A DNA stretch of 36,878 nucleotides from contig NZ_QFOZ01000013.1 in the NCBI RefSeq assembly GCF_003241315.1, positions 1 to 36,878 on the forward strand, given 5' to 3'. This DNA comes from Lawsonella clevelandensis. Its GTDB lineage: Bacteria > Actinomycetota > Actinomycetes > Mycobacteriales > Mycobacteriaceae. Made by a program: the position numbers and the translations under genes. The notes under the pieces are model-generated. The model was not told the DNA's origin. It saw nothing but the letters and a program-made list of their open reading frames with translations, and did not search any database. Of this stretch, positions 1 through 7,871 are shown piece by piece (the first letter of the stretch is position 1; every line of letters begins with the position of its first letter).

Positions 1-2505
1 TCTAGACCTTAAAGAATCGGCACAGGGCGGTATGGGGCCGCATGGATTATGTATTGGTGCTACAGGTTCTGGTAAATCCGAGTTGCTTCGTACATTGGTA
101 GTTGGACTCATTGCTTCACACAGCCCTGAACAAGTAAACCTAGTATTGGTTGACTTTAAGGGCGGCGCAACGTTTTCAGGTATTTCTGGGGCGTCTCATG
201 TGGCAGCAGTTATTACTAACCTCTCCGATGACGCTCTTGCCGTTGACCGAATGTATGCGGCTTTGGAAGGAGAACTGCGTCGCAGGCAGGAGGGGGGACA
301 GGTGGATACGGAGCGGTATCCCCATCTACCTGCTTTGGTCATTATCGTTGATGAGTTTTCTGAACTGTTGGCTGAGCGCCCAGATTTCGCTGATCTTTTC
401 GTGCAGATTGGTCGTCTAGGTCGTTCTTTACATGTTCATTTATTACTTGCCTCACAGCGCATTGATTCGGGGAAAATACATGGCTTAGAGTCGCATTTGT
501 CTTATCGTATTGCACTTAAGACATTCTCTGTTGTGGAGTCGCGATCCGTCATTGGGACACCGGATGCTTTTTATCTTCCCCAGACACCCGGCGCAGGTTA
601 TCTTCTTGATGGTTCCGAACAACTTCAGAAATTCCGTGCTTTTTATGTATCTGGGACGCATAAACATCGCCCGCAACGGCGAAAGAGAAATGCACGAGAG
701 ATTCTCACTGAAGAGGACAACAATCTTCAGATTTATGGTGCAGAACCAGTTGTAGACAATACATTTGGATGGTCTATTGAAACATCTAATCCACTTCCTT
801 CAGATGTAGCAGATGCTACAGATGTTCCAGATGACAATTCCGAAGAACTCATTAAGAAGCACGGGGACGGATCTGAAGAACGCACGATTTTCCATGTCTT
901 ACTCGATAATTTTCCCGCTAATGTGCCGCGTGCCCATCAGGTATGGCTACCTCCACTTCCGCAGCATGCTAGTGCCAGTGAATGCGCAGAATTAGCCATT
1001 GGATCCGCTGTTGGGACAACAACAAATGAGTTATCGCATCGGGGAATTATTGGGTTGATTGATGTCCCGGCAGAACAAATGCGTAAATCTATGCGAGTGT
1101 CATTAGCTGGCCTTAATCATGCTCTTCTTGTTGGTACTACACAGACGGGAAAATCCCAGGCATTTGTCACTATTGCAAGTGCTTTAGCGCAGGAGAACTC
1201 TCCTCGCAATTTGAAAATTATGTTATCGATGCAGGTGGTGGCAGTCTTTCTAGTCTGCTCGGTCTTCCACAATGCGCATCTGTATGTTCACCGCAGGAAG
1301 AGGAAGTTCTGGAACGAACCTATGCCGAAATTGAGCAAGAACTGTTCAACCGCATGGAAGGTGCTCCTATTGATCAGCATATTGTCCTTTTCCTTGATGG
1401 TTGGGAATCCCTTATAGACAACAATATGGAGGTAGAAGAAAAGACCCGTCATCTTGTTCGAGAGGGATTGTCATACAACATTCACGTGGTTATTTCAGCA
1501 TCTCGATGGAACAATTTGCGTGCTAACATACGCGATTCGCTCACTACCAGATGGGAGTTGCGTCTCGGAGACACAGGGGACTCCATAGCTGGACGAAAAA
1601 ATGCTGAACAAGTTCCTGCTCTGCCTGGGCGCGGAATGACGGCAGGTGGTCTCCACTTCCTTTTCGCATTGCAGGATGAAGATGGATTGCGTGCTATTGC
1701 TCAACAATGGTCTCAGGAAGAACCTGTTAAACCACTGTTACTGTTGCCGCGTAGCGTGTCTACTACACAGTTGGGTCCTGTCACGGCATCAAGCAAGCAT
1801 GGGTATCGAATTCCGCTGGGTATTGAGGGTAATACTTTAGGAGAGTTCGCTATTGATACTGGTATCGAAGAAAACATTCTTGTTATTGGTGACAGCAGTG
1901 GTAAATCGACATTGCTTCGCAATATGATCCACCGTATTTCCGAGGGCATTCCGCCGTCCGATGCCAAATTACTAGTTATTGATTATCGCCGTCAGCTACT
2001 AGGGGAGTGCCCTGCAACGCATTTAGCGGGATACGCCTCCACTAAACAAGATGTGCAGGAATTCATTTCACAACTAGTACCGTTGCTTGAATCGCGTATG
2101 CCTGCTGGCGTAGACGATCCACAGACTTTACGTGACCGTAGTTGGTGGAAAGGACCGGATATTTTCCTTGTTGTAGATGATTATGACTTGGTTGCTACTA
2201 GTTCTGGCAATCCTCTACAGGGACTTCTCGAACTGCTGCCGTATGGTCGCGATATAGGGCTACATATGGTGGTTGCTCGTCGTTGTACAGGTTTTTCACG
2301 AACGTCTTTTGAACCTATTATGGCTCGACTACGCGAATTACACCCCACTATTTTCCTCATGAGTGGAACTGCAGAAGAAGGGATTATTGCAGGTGGGCGT
2401 AAGGCTCGTTCACTGTCGAAAGGGCGTGCTGACGTTATTAGCAACCAAGGTACTCATCAGGTTGTACAGTTTGCTCATCATGTCGGGGAGGAGAAGACGG
2501 AATGA
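1..2505 (+). pseudogene. eccC: EccC, FtsK/SpoIIIE-type ATPase of an ESX-4-type type VII secretion system; 5' partial, frameshifted
   Basis: EccC is the membrane-anchored motor of type VII secretion; it recognises WXG100 substrates and drives export. The window opens inside the gene (first whole codon at base 2), in the first ATPase domain, whose Walker A reads GATGSGKSE (from about base 56). A second ATPase domain has GTTQTGKS (about 1132-1155) and a third has a shortened loop GDSSGKS (1888-1908). One reading frame runs to the stop at 1415-1417. The correct protein continues in another frame from about 1219 (YVIDAGGGSLSSLLG...) to the stop at 2503-2505. One T appears to be missing near 1217-1220; restoring it gives one continuous EccC. 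The sequence on both sides is well preserved, so this is either a recent mutation or a sequence error. The gene overlaps the next one by 4 bases. Family assignment is firm; whether it is broken in the cell is open. Confidence 0.9.
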
Positions 2506-3827
2506 CAACATTGACGGGTGTCTGGGGCAATGTCGTCGTCCGTAATAACGAACTTGTCCCTTTTAATACGGACAAATTTATGGACGCGATCAATATTGAT
2601 CGCGGTTATTCTCCTCTGTACGAGTATTTTCCCGATCCTATTGATGAAGATCATCTCATTGTTGCTCCTAGTAGCTGGGGAATGCCCCGAAGGCGTGCTT
2701 TAGCACGTCTCTGCCAACAGGAGGGAATGGTTTATCCAGCTTGGCAGATAGCTACAGAATGGGTGAAAATTGATGCGGCAGAGTGCCCACCTGCTTATTT
2801 ATTGGTTATTGAGTGCACCAAGCTTACCGTGACATTCACTTTGGTACGTGCAAGTACACAGGAATGTATTTTTACGGATTTCAATCCGGGAATGGGGTAT
2901 GCGCCGGTAGTAGAAAAGCATGAGCTTGATCCGCAAGGACAGGCTATTGAGTGGGCTCGTTTAATTGCGTCATCAGCTCGTTTGATACTGCAGGATATTC
3001 ACACTAGTTGTGATGTTGTTGTGCTGACGGGATCCTCTGGCATAGAGACCGATATATGTGAGCTTGTGTGTGAAACCTTACGAGCTGCGGGTGTGATGTC
3101 CTATCGCATTAGCCCGAATGATATGCATGTTATTTACCAGGAGCGTGAGTGGCGGGCCTCGGCGGAGCATCAACGGGATATCGTGAAGGCACGTGAGGCA
3201 GCGTTACGTAAGAAACGTTTTCATAAGCCTACCCGTGCTGAGGTCACTGTTGTTTCCATGATTGTGATAGCAATGCTCACTATTGTCCTTGCTGGTGTTT
3301 TCGGGACGGAAAAACGTCCGGAGGGAGAAACTGTTAGAGCTGCCCATCACAGCGTTCGTACTGTGGAGTCTACGCAGGCACTGACATTTCCAGGGGGAGT
3401 ATTAGCGCTTCCCAATTCGTGGATGGTGTCGGCAGATTCTCCCTCAGTGGTGGATCTAAAAACGAAAGAGCAGTGGAAAACTATTATTGCTCCTATTAAT
3501 GAACCAGATCTTCGCATGTTGTTGACGCTTAAGCAGGATCCGGAGCATCATTTGCGCGCTGTTTTGCGTCGTGAATTATCTGATTCTAGTTCTGAAATTA
3601 GGACATGGGAGAGTACCTATACGTGGCCTCGTAATGGGTGGATGCCAGAATTAGCGTTAAGTTATCGAGAAATCACAGGTGATATATCTCGAGCTGACTG
3701 GGTAGTTTTTTACACGGATCGTTATGCATATTCATTAGCGTGTCAGTACCGCGTGAGAGAGGGAATGACAGAGAGTAAAGCCCATGCTCTTTGTCAGGGC
3801 ATTCTCAATGGAATTCGAGTTTCTTAA
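2502..3827 (+). CDS. Type VII secretion-associated protein, Rv3446c family
   Basis: Of 441 residues, with one clear membrane segment at about 248-268, preceded by a basic stretch (REAALRKKRFHKPTR), so a large N-terminal part is probably cytoplasmic and about 170 C-terminal residues lie outside. This length, topology and position between eccC and the esx pair match the Rv3446c family found in ESX-4 loci of Mycobacteriales. The family's biochemical role is not established; a structural or accessory role in the secretion complex is inferred from context. The ATG overlaps the eccC stop (ATGA), so it is translationally coupled to eccC. No promoter is needed between the two. A non-coding stretch of 118 bases with its own promoter separates it from esxU. 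Confidence 0.82.
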   Translation: MTTLTGVWGNVVVRNNELVPFNTDKFMDAINIDRGYSPLYEYFPDPIDEDHLIVAPSSWGMPRRRALARLCQQEGMVYPAWQIATEWVKIDAAECPPAYLLVIECTKLTVTFTLVRASTQECIFTDFNPGMGYAPVVEKHELDPQGQAIEWARLIASSARLILQDIHTSCDVVVLTGSSGIETDICELVCETLRAAGVMSYRISPNDMHVIYQEREWRASAEHQRDIVKAREAALRKKRFHKPTRAEVTVVSMIVIAMLTIVLAGVFGTEKRPEGETVRAAHHSVRTVESTQALTFPGGVLALPNSWMVSADSPSVVDLKTKEQWKTIIAPINEPDLRMLLTLKQDPEHHLRAVLRRELSDSSSEIRTWESTYTWPRNGWMPELALSYREITGDISRADWVVFYTDRYAYSLACQYRVREGMTESKAHALCQGILNGIRVS

Positions 3828-3844
3828 ACTTTTTTCAAACTGAT

Positions 3845-3870
3845 GGAACCCTGCGTATGTCTATGCCGTC
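3845..3870 (+). promoter_or_regulatory. ECF-sigma-type promoter of the esxU-esxT operon
   Basis: GGAAC at 3845-3849 and CGTC at 3867-3870 are separated by 17 bases, the classic -35/-10 layout of ECF sigma factor promoters. In M. tuberculosis SigM, with a very similar consensus, is known to drive the ESX-4 esxT/esxU genes. The same element with identical spacing precedes the gene at 7566, and flanking bases also agree (TGA[T/G]GGAACC and CGTCATA[C/T]TA). Which sigma factor acts here is inferred; none of the ECF type other than SigD is in the window. Confidence 0.75.
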
Positions 3871-3945
3871 ATACTAAGCGACAACATAGTCACAGGCATA
3901 TGCGTCTATGGCTAAGAAATCAGTTTTACAGTTGAAGGAGTGAGC

Positions 3946-4245
3946 ATGGCAGCTCTTAATACGCAGACCGACACTATGGCGTCTGCTGCCAATCATGTTG
4001 TTGATATTGCCCAGCAGGTTCAGCAGGAAATGAATGGTCTCCAAATGCGTTTGGGATCTCTTGACGCAGCGTGGCAGGGTTCAGCGAAGATGGCTTTTGA
4101 TCAGCTTATGGTGCGTTGGCAGGATTCCGGTCGGCGTCTCAATGAATCGCCTAATAGTATTGCCGAAACGATCCGTGCCAATAGTGCTGCTTACCAAGCT
4201 GCTCAGGATGATCACCTGGCTCAAATCAATAGCCTCAATATCTAA
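3946..4245 (+). CDS. esxU: EsxU-like WXG100 protein
   Basis: A 99-residue WXG100 family protein, a helix-turn-helix hairpin exported by type VII secretion, usually as a heterodimer with the partner encoded next door. The WXG motif is W43-Q-G. The protein has no signal peptide, as expected. The ATG at 3946 is chosen because GAAGGAG (3934-3940) lies 5 bases ahead; a GTG at 3940 would overlap that site. Position (first of the pair, after the Rv3446c-like gene and before EsxT) and the C-terminal half (MVRWQDSGRRLNES...IAETIRANSAAY) fit EsxU of ESX-4. The exact YxxxD/E export motif is not seen: the candidate tail reads YQAAQDD, with the acidic residue one place further on. Target and function of ESX-4 substrates are poorly known. 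Confidence 0.85.
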   Translation: MAALNTQTDTMASAANHVVDIAQQVQQEMNGLQMRLGSLDAAWQGSAKMAFDQLMVRWQDSGRRLNESPNSIAETIRANSAAYQAAQDDHLAQINSLNI

Positions 4246-4256
4246 AGGAAATGAAA

Positions 4257-4544
4257 ATGGATACTATTCGCTACGACTTTGCTTCCATCGAGGGCAGCCG
4301 CATGGACATTGCTCAGTCTGCTGCTCGCCTTAACAATGCACTCGATGAACTTAAATCCTATCTTGCCCCACTAGTGGCTACGTGGGAGGGTGAGGCTGCT
4401 GATGCCTACCAGGTGCAGCAGCAAAGATGGAATCGCGCCCAGGAAGATCTTAACCAGGTGCTTGATCGTATTGGTGTCGTTGTCGGGCAGGGTAACGACG
4501 CGATGAATGATACCAACCATCGGGCTGCCGCATCATGGCAGTAA
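4257..4544 (+). CDS. esxT: EsxT-like WXG100 protein
   Basis: A 95-residue WXG100 protein, predicted partner of EsxU, with W43-E-G between two amphipathic helices. The N-terminal YDFASIEGSRMDI and the ending HRAAASWQ resemble EsxT of ESX-4 loci. Two start codons are possible: ATG 4251 is only about one base after the AAGGA site (4245-4249), while ATG 4257 has a normal 7-base gap, so 4257 is preferred. It begins 11 bases after the esxU stop and shares its promoter at 3845. A stem-loop terminator follows, separating the secretion genes from the ribosomal protein operon. Confidence 0.85.
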   Translation: MDTIRYDFASIEGSRMDIAQSAARLNNALDELKSYLAPLVATWEGEAADAYQVQQQRWNRAQEDLNQVLDRIGVVVGQGNDAMNDTNHRAAASWQ

Positions 4545-4585
4545 TCTGTGCCTATTAGTGGTTTCGTAGAGACGTTGTAAAAATT

Positions 4586-4655
4586 TCGTAGAGACTCCGC
4601 TGCAGAGACTTCGCTTCGGTGATGGAACTGATACGCGGAGTCTCTACGATTTTCT
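4586..4655 (+). terminator. Long stem-loop after esxT
   Basis: A perfect 15-base inverted repeat pairs 4586-4600 with 4635-4649, followed by a short T-rich run. The loop is about 34 bases. The left-arm sequence TCGTAGAGAC also occurs just upstream at 4564-4573. It separates the esx pair from rplM. Confidence 0.65.
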
Positions 4656-4832
4656 TCATATCGTATGGGCTGGTAGCATTGATCGACGGTATTCGTCTAT
4701 ATTCACTTTTCTTATGAACTATAAGAAGCGTAAGAGAGTGGCATAAAGATCATGACAGGTCTCAACCGGCCGCTGTCTATGGTCTTATGAATTACCGTGT
4801 GGCCGGCAGTTCGAAGAGACGAGGAAGTCGCT

Positions 4833-5276
4833 TTGTCTACTTATGCACCTAAGGCCGGTGACGTTGACCGTAAATGGTATGTCATCGATGCCACTGATGT
4901 GGTGTTGGGCCGTCTAGCTGTCCAAACCGCAAATCTACTCCGTGGGAAGAACAAGCCCACCTATGCCCCCAACGTCGACGGCGGCGACTTTGTCGTCATC
5001 ATCAACGCTGAAAAGATCGCTGTTTCCGCTAATAAGCGCGACAAGGTCAAGCTGTACCGCCATTCCGGTTACCCGGGTGGTCTCCGTGCTGACGCACTGG
5101 GCGATATGTTGGATAACAATCCTGCCTATGTTATTGAGAAGGCTGTGAAGGGTATGCTCCCTCACAACTCTCTCGGCCGTCAGATGGTAAAGAAGCTCAA
5201 GGTCTATGCTGGCTCCGAGCATCCCCACACTGCCCAGCAGCCCGTTCCCTACGAGATTAAGCAGGTGGCACAGTAA
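4833..5276 (+). CDS. rplM: 50S ribosomal protein L13
   Basis: L13 is an early-assembling protein of the large ribosomal subunit. The 147-residue product (STYAPKAGD...KWYVIDATDVVLGRLA...YEIKQVAQ) is full length and close to the mycobacterial protein, including the conserved RHSGYPGGL and the ending EHPHTAQQPVPYEIK. The start is taken as TTG 4833, since GAGGAAG (4821-4827) is properly spaced and homologues begin at this point; an upstream in-frame GTG at 4797 would add 12 residues unlike the family. The stop overlaps the rpsI start (TAATG), so the two are translated together, as usual for this pair. An autoregulatory L13 site is known in some bacteria but is not identifiable here. Confidence 0.96.
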   Translation: MSTYAPKAGDVDRKWYVIDATDVVLGRLAVQTANLLRGKNKPTYAPNVDGGDFVVIINAEKIAVSANKRDKVKLYRHSGYPGGLRADALGDMLDNNPAYVIEKAVKGMLPHNSLGRQMVKKLKVYAGSEHPHTAQQPVPYEIKQVAQ

Positions 5277-5800
5277 TGTCTGAAGAGAACATCAATAACG
5301 AAGTCATCGAAGAAGACGTTGTTATCGACGCTGCTTCCCAGGAAGTCGCAGAAGATCTCACTGCTGATATCAACGTTGGCGACATTGAAGCAGAAGTTGT
5401 TTCCGCCGGTGTTTCTGGTCCGGTTCAGACTGTGGGCCGTCGCAAGGAAGCTGTTGTGCGAGTCCGCATGGTTCCCGGTTCCGGCAAGTTTGTCTTGAAT
5501 GGCCGTAGCCTTGAGAATTACTTCCCCAACAAGGTTCACCAGCAGCTCGTAAAGTCTCCACTGGTTCTTGTTGAGCGCGAAGAGCAGTTTGATATTCAGG
5601 CTAACCTTAAGGGCGGTGGCCCTTCTGGTCAGGCTGGCGCATTGCGTCTGGCTATTGCTCGCGCATTGAATGCTGCTAATCCGGAGGATCGTTCAGCTTT
5701 GAAGAAGGCTGGATTCCTTACTCGCGATTCCCGTGCTGTTGAGCGTAAGAAGGCTGGTCTACACAAGGCCCGTCGTGCTCCGCAGTACTCCAAGCGTTAA
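5276..5800 (+). CDS. rpsI: 30S ribosomal protein S9
   Basis: S9 is a small-subunit protein whose C-terminal tail reaches the P-site tRNA. The 174-residue product has the conserved core QTVGRRKEAVVRVRM...VLNGRSLENYFP...GQAGALRLAIARAL and the basic tail ending QYSKR, which contacts tRNA. The first 48 residues are an acidic extension (EENINNEVIEEDVVID...), a feature of many actinobacterial S9 proteins. It overlaps rplM by one base and is followed by a strong terminator. Confidence 0.96.
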   Translation: MSEENINNEVIEEDVVIDAASQEVAEDLTADINVGDIEAEVVSAGVSGPVQTVGRRKEAVVRVRMVPGSGKFVLNGRSLENYFPNKVHQQLVKSPLVLVEREEQFDIQANLKGGGPSGQAGALRLAIARALNAANPEDRSALKKAGFLTRDSRAVERKKAGLHKARRAPQYSKR

Positions 5801-5819
5801 TCGTTATATGCTTGTGTGG

Positions 5820-5850
5820 AATGCCCCGACCTTAGTGTCGGGGTATTCCT
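5820..5850 (+). terminator. Rho-independent terminator of rplM-rpsI
   Basis: An 11-base stem pairs 5820-5830 with 5837-5847 (one G-U pair) around a 6-base loop, and is followed by a T-rich stretch. Confidence 0.85.
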
Positions 5851-6009
5851 GTATTTGTTGTTTTCTTTATGGTCTCTTAGGGCTCATTCAGTAGACAGAG
5901 TAGTATGAACGGTTACTGAGTAATTTCTCATAATAGTTTTTGCATGGCAGTGAGTGACATTTTGTCTCTTTACGGTCTTGCTATCCATATATATAAGGAA
6001 CGCACTACT

Positions 6010-7353
6010 ATGGCACGACTTTTCGGTACTGATGGCGTTCGTGGTCTCGCGAATGACACTCTTTCTCCGCATCTTGCGCTTCAATTGGGGGCTGCAGCAG
6101 CGGAGGTACTGGCAGCTCATGCTATGAATGGTACGGATCATCCTCATGTTGTTGTGGGGCGCGATCCGCGTGTCTCGGGGGAGATGCTGGAAGCAGCTTT
6201 GGCCGCCGGTATCTCTAGTAGGGGCGTTGATGTTGATCTTCTGGGGGTGCTTCCTACTCCTGCCGTGGCTTTTGAAACAGCACGGCGTCATGCTGCTTTT
6301 GGGGTTATGATTTCTGCTTCTCATAACCCAATGCCAGATAATGGTATTAAGTTTTTTGCAGCAGGTGGGCAGAAACTTGATGATGCCGTAGAAGATGAGA
6401 TTGAGGTGCGTTTAGGTCACGAAAGTGGCTTGCCTCCTACCGGAAGCGCGGTAGGGCGTATTAATCATGCGCAAAGCGAAGCGCATGAGGCGTATGTACA
6501 GCATTTATTGTCGACGCGTACACGTGATCTAGCAGGTCTTAAGGTTGTTGTTGATGCTGCTAATGGTGCTGCCTCACAGGTAGCTCCAGAGGTGTATGAG
6601 CGGGCTGGTGCGACAGTTGTTGCTCTTCATAATCATCCTAATGGGCTGAATATTAACGATAAGTGTGGCTCTACGCATATAGAGAGTCTGCGTGAGGCTG
6701 TCCTGGAGTATGGTGCTGATCTTGGGTTAGCACATGATGGTGATGCGGATCGGTGTCTGGCTATTGATGCGGCGGGCAATCTGGTTGATGGCGATCAGAT
6801 CATGGCGATTTTAGCTATTGGTCTGAAAGAACGTAATGAATTAGCGGGGAATACTTTAGTTGCGACGGTTATGTCGAATCTGGGTCTTCATCATGCAATG
6901 AAAAAGCAGGGAATTGCCGTGCGATGCACGGCGGTGGGGGATCGCTATGTACTGGAGGATTTGCGTGCGGGTGGTTTTAGTCTGGGTGGTGAACAGTCTG
7001 GTCATATTGTGCTACCCGCTTATGCCACAACGGGGGATGGTGTGTTGACGGGTCTACAGCTCATGGATCGCATGGTGGCGACGGGGCAGAGTTTGTCTGA
7101 GTTAGCGGGGGTTGTGACGGTATTACCACAAGTGCTTATTAATGTTGCAGTATCTGATCGTGATGCGGTGGCGAAGGATCCTGCGGTAGTGTCTGCCACG
7201 GAAGTTGCGCAGAGTGATCTGGGGGAGAGTGGACGAGTTCTGCTGAGGGCGTCGGGTACTGAACAGCTAGTGCGCGTTATGGTTGAGGCAGAAACTGAGG
7301 AGCATGCTCAACACGTCGCACAACATCTCGCTGAGGTTGTGGGTTCCGTGTAG
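6010..7353 (+). CDS. glmM: Phosphoglucosamine mutase
   Basis: GlmM converts glucosamine-6-phosphate to glucosamine-1-phosphate, the step after GlmS towards UDP-GlcNAc and peptidoglycan. The 447-residue protein has the usual family length. It starts MARLFGTDGVRG, has the phosphoserine loop ISASHNP (catalytic Ser104), the metal-binding loop DGDADR (243-248), the sugar-binding GGEQSGH and the phosphate-binding RASGTEQLVRV near the C-terminus. ATG 6010 is preferred over an upstream in-frame ATG at 5944 because AAGGAA (5995-6000) precedes it and homologues start here. It sits alone between two terminators, so it has its own promoter, which I could not place with confidence. glmS lies 4 kb downstream. 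Confidence 0.96.
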   Translation: MARLFGTDGVRGLANDTLSPHLALQLGAAAAEVLAAHAMNGTDHPHVVVGRDPRVSGEMLEAALAAGISSRGVDVDLLGVLPTPAVAFETARRHAAFGVMISASHNPMPDNGIKFFAAGGQKLDDAVEDEIEVRLGHESGLPPTGSAVGRINHAQSEAHEAYVQHLLSTRTRDLAGLKVVVDAANGAASQVAPEVYERAGATVVALHNHPNGLNINDKCGSTHIESLREAVLEYGADLGLAHDGDADRCLAIDAAGNLVDGDQIMAILAIGLKERNELAGNTLVATVMSNLGLHHAMKKQGIAVRCTAVGDRYVLEDLRAGGFSLGGEQSGHIVLPAYATTGDGVLTGLQLMDRMVATGQSLSELAGVVTVLPQVLINVAVSDRDAVAKDPAVVSATEVAQSDLGESGRVLLRASGTEQLVRVMVEAETEEHAQHVAQHLAEVVGSV

Positions 7354-7370
7354 CGTATGAACATTATGAG

Positions 7371-7406
7371 GAAGGCGACACCACGCGGGTATGTGGTGTC
7401 GCCTTC
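7371..7406 (+). terminator. Terminator-like stem-loop after glmM
   Basis: A perfect 14-base stem pairs 7371-7384 with 7393-7406 around an 8-base loop. The downstream T-run is weak, so efficiency is uncertain. Confidence 0.65.
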
Positions 7407-7444
7407 AGTATATTGAGGGGTATTTATGTTTTTTCTGGGCTGAG

Positions 7445-7470
7445 GGAACCTCCCAGTATTTCGCGTCGTC
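7445..7470 (+). promoter_or_regulatory. ECF-sigma-type promoter of the 7566-10163 operon
   Basis: GGAAC at 7445-7449 and CGTC at 7467-7470, spacing 17, match the element at 3845-3870 before esxU in sequence, spacing and flanking bases. This suggests joint control of the two operons by one ECF sigma factor of SigM type. Confidence 0.72.
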
Positions 7471-7482
7471 ATATTACTAGGA

Positions 7483-7553
7483 ACACGAATTCGTGTCGTG
7501 TATTCACGAACTTATAGTCATGATCTTGTAGTCATGACCTTATATCTACGACG
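7483..7553 (+). repeat. Palindrome and tandem 14-base repeats ahead of the EspC-like gene
   Basis: A perfect 14-base palindrome occupies 7483-7496. Two head-to-tail 14-base units follow at 7512-7525 and 7526-7539 (12 of 14 identical, core TAGTCATGA), and a weaker third unit at 7540-7553. They lie between the ECF-type promoter and the start codon. They could be regulator sites or part of the untranslated leader; no protein is assigned. Confidence 0.55.
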
Positions 7554-7565
7554 AAGTGGAAGATA

Positions 7566-7868
7566 ATGCCTGACGAAGTTTATATTGATCCACCAGCATT
7601 AAGAGGGATTGGTGACCGTCTTTTTGATGGACAGTCTCAATGTAAGTGTGCACTTGATGGGCAACAGGCTGTAAGTAGCGGTATGTTCGGTGCTCGTCGG
7701 TCTAGTAGTGCTCAGGCATTTGCTCAGTGGTATCACGAAGAAGCTGAAAAGGATGATCTCTTAGTTCAACAAACGTCTGATCATGCGGAGCATTTAGTGT
7801 CTGATGCCAAGACTTTTGATGAGCAAAATGAGCGTAATAGGGATGTTTTCCGGACGGTGGAGGGCTAA
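7566..7868 (+). CDS. EspC-like small helical protein linked to type VII secretion (Rv3440c position)
   Basis: A 100-residue protein without signal peptide or membrane segment. Its pattern (VYIDPPALRGIGDRL ... AFAQWYHEEAEKDDLLVQQTSDHAEHLVSDAKTFDEQNE) is two long helices around a short break, like EspC/DUF2580 and WXG100-type proteins, though no WXG is present. The ending resembles the family's last helix where a Tyr or Phe is followed by acidic residues. In M. tuberculosis the small gene Rv3440c holds this place between glmM and glmS. It shares an ECF-type promoter with the esx operon, so it is probably a type VII substrate or chaperone-like partner of the next gene product. Two cysteines lie at 27 and 29 (CKC). 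Homology calls are from pattern only. Confidence 0.65.
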   Translation: MPDEVYIDPPALRGIGDRLFDGQSQCKCALDGQQAVSSGMFGARRSSSAQAFAQWYHEEAEKDDLLVQQTSDHAEHLVSDAKTFDEQNERNRDVFRTVEG

Positions 7869-7871
7869 CTC

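Noticed and set aside
1213..1222. Programmed -1 frameshift in eccC
   Set aside because: AAAATTA is present at 1214-1220 but not in the phase required for a slippery heptamer, no downstream pseudoknot is evident, and EccC is not known to use frameshifting.
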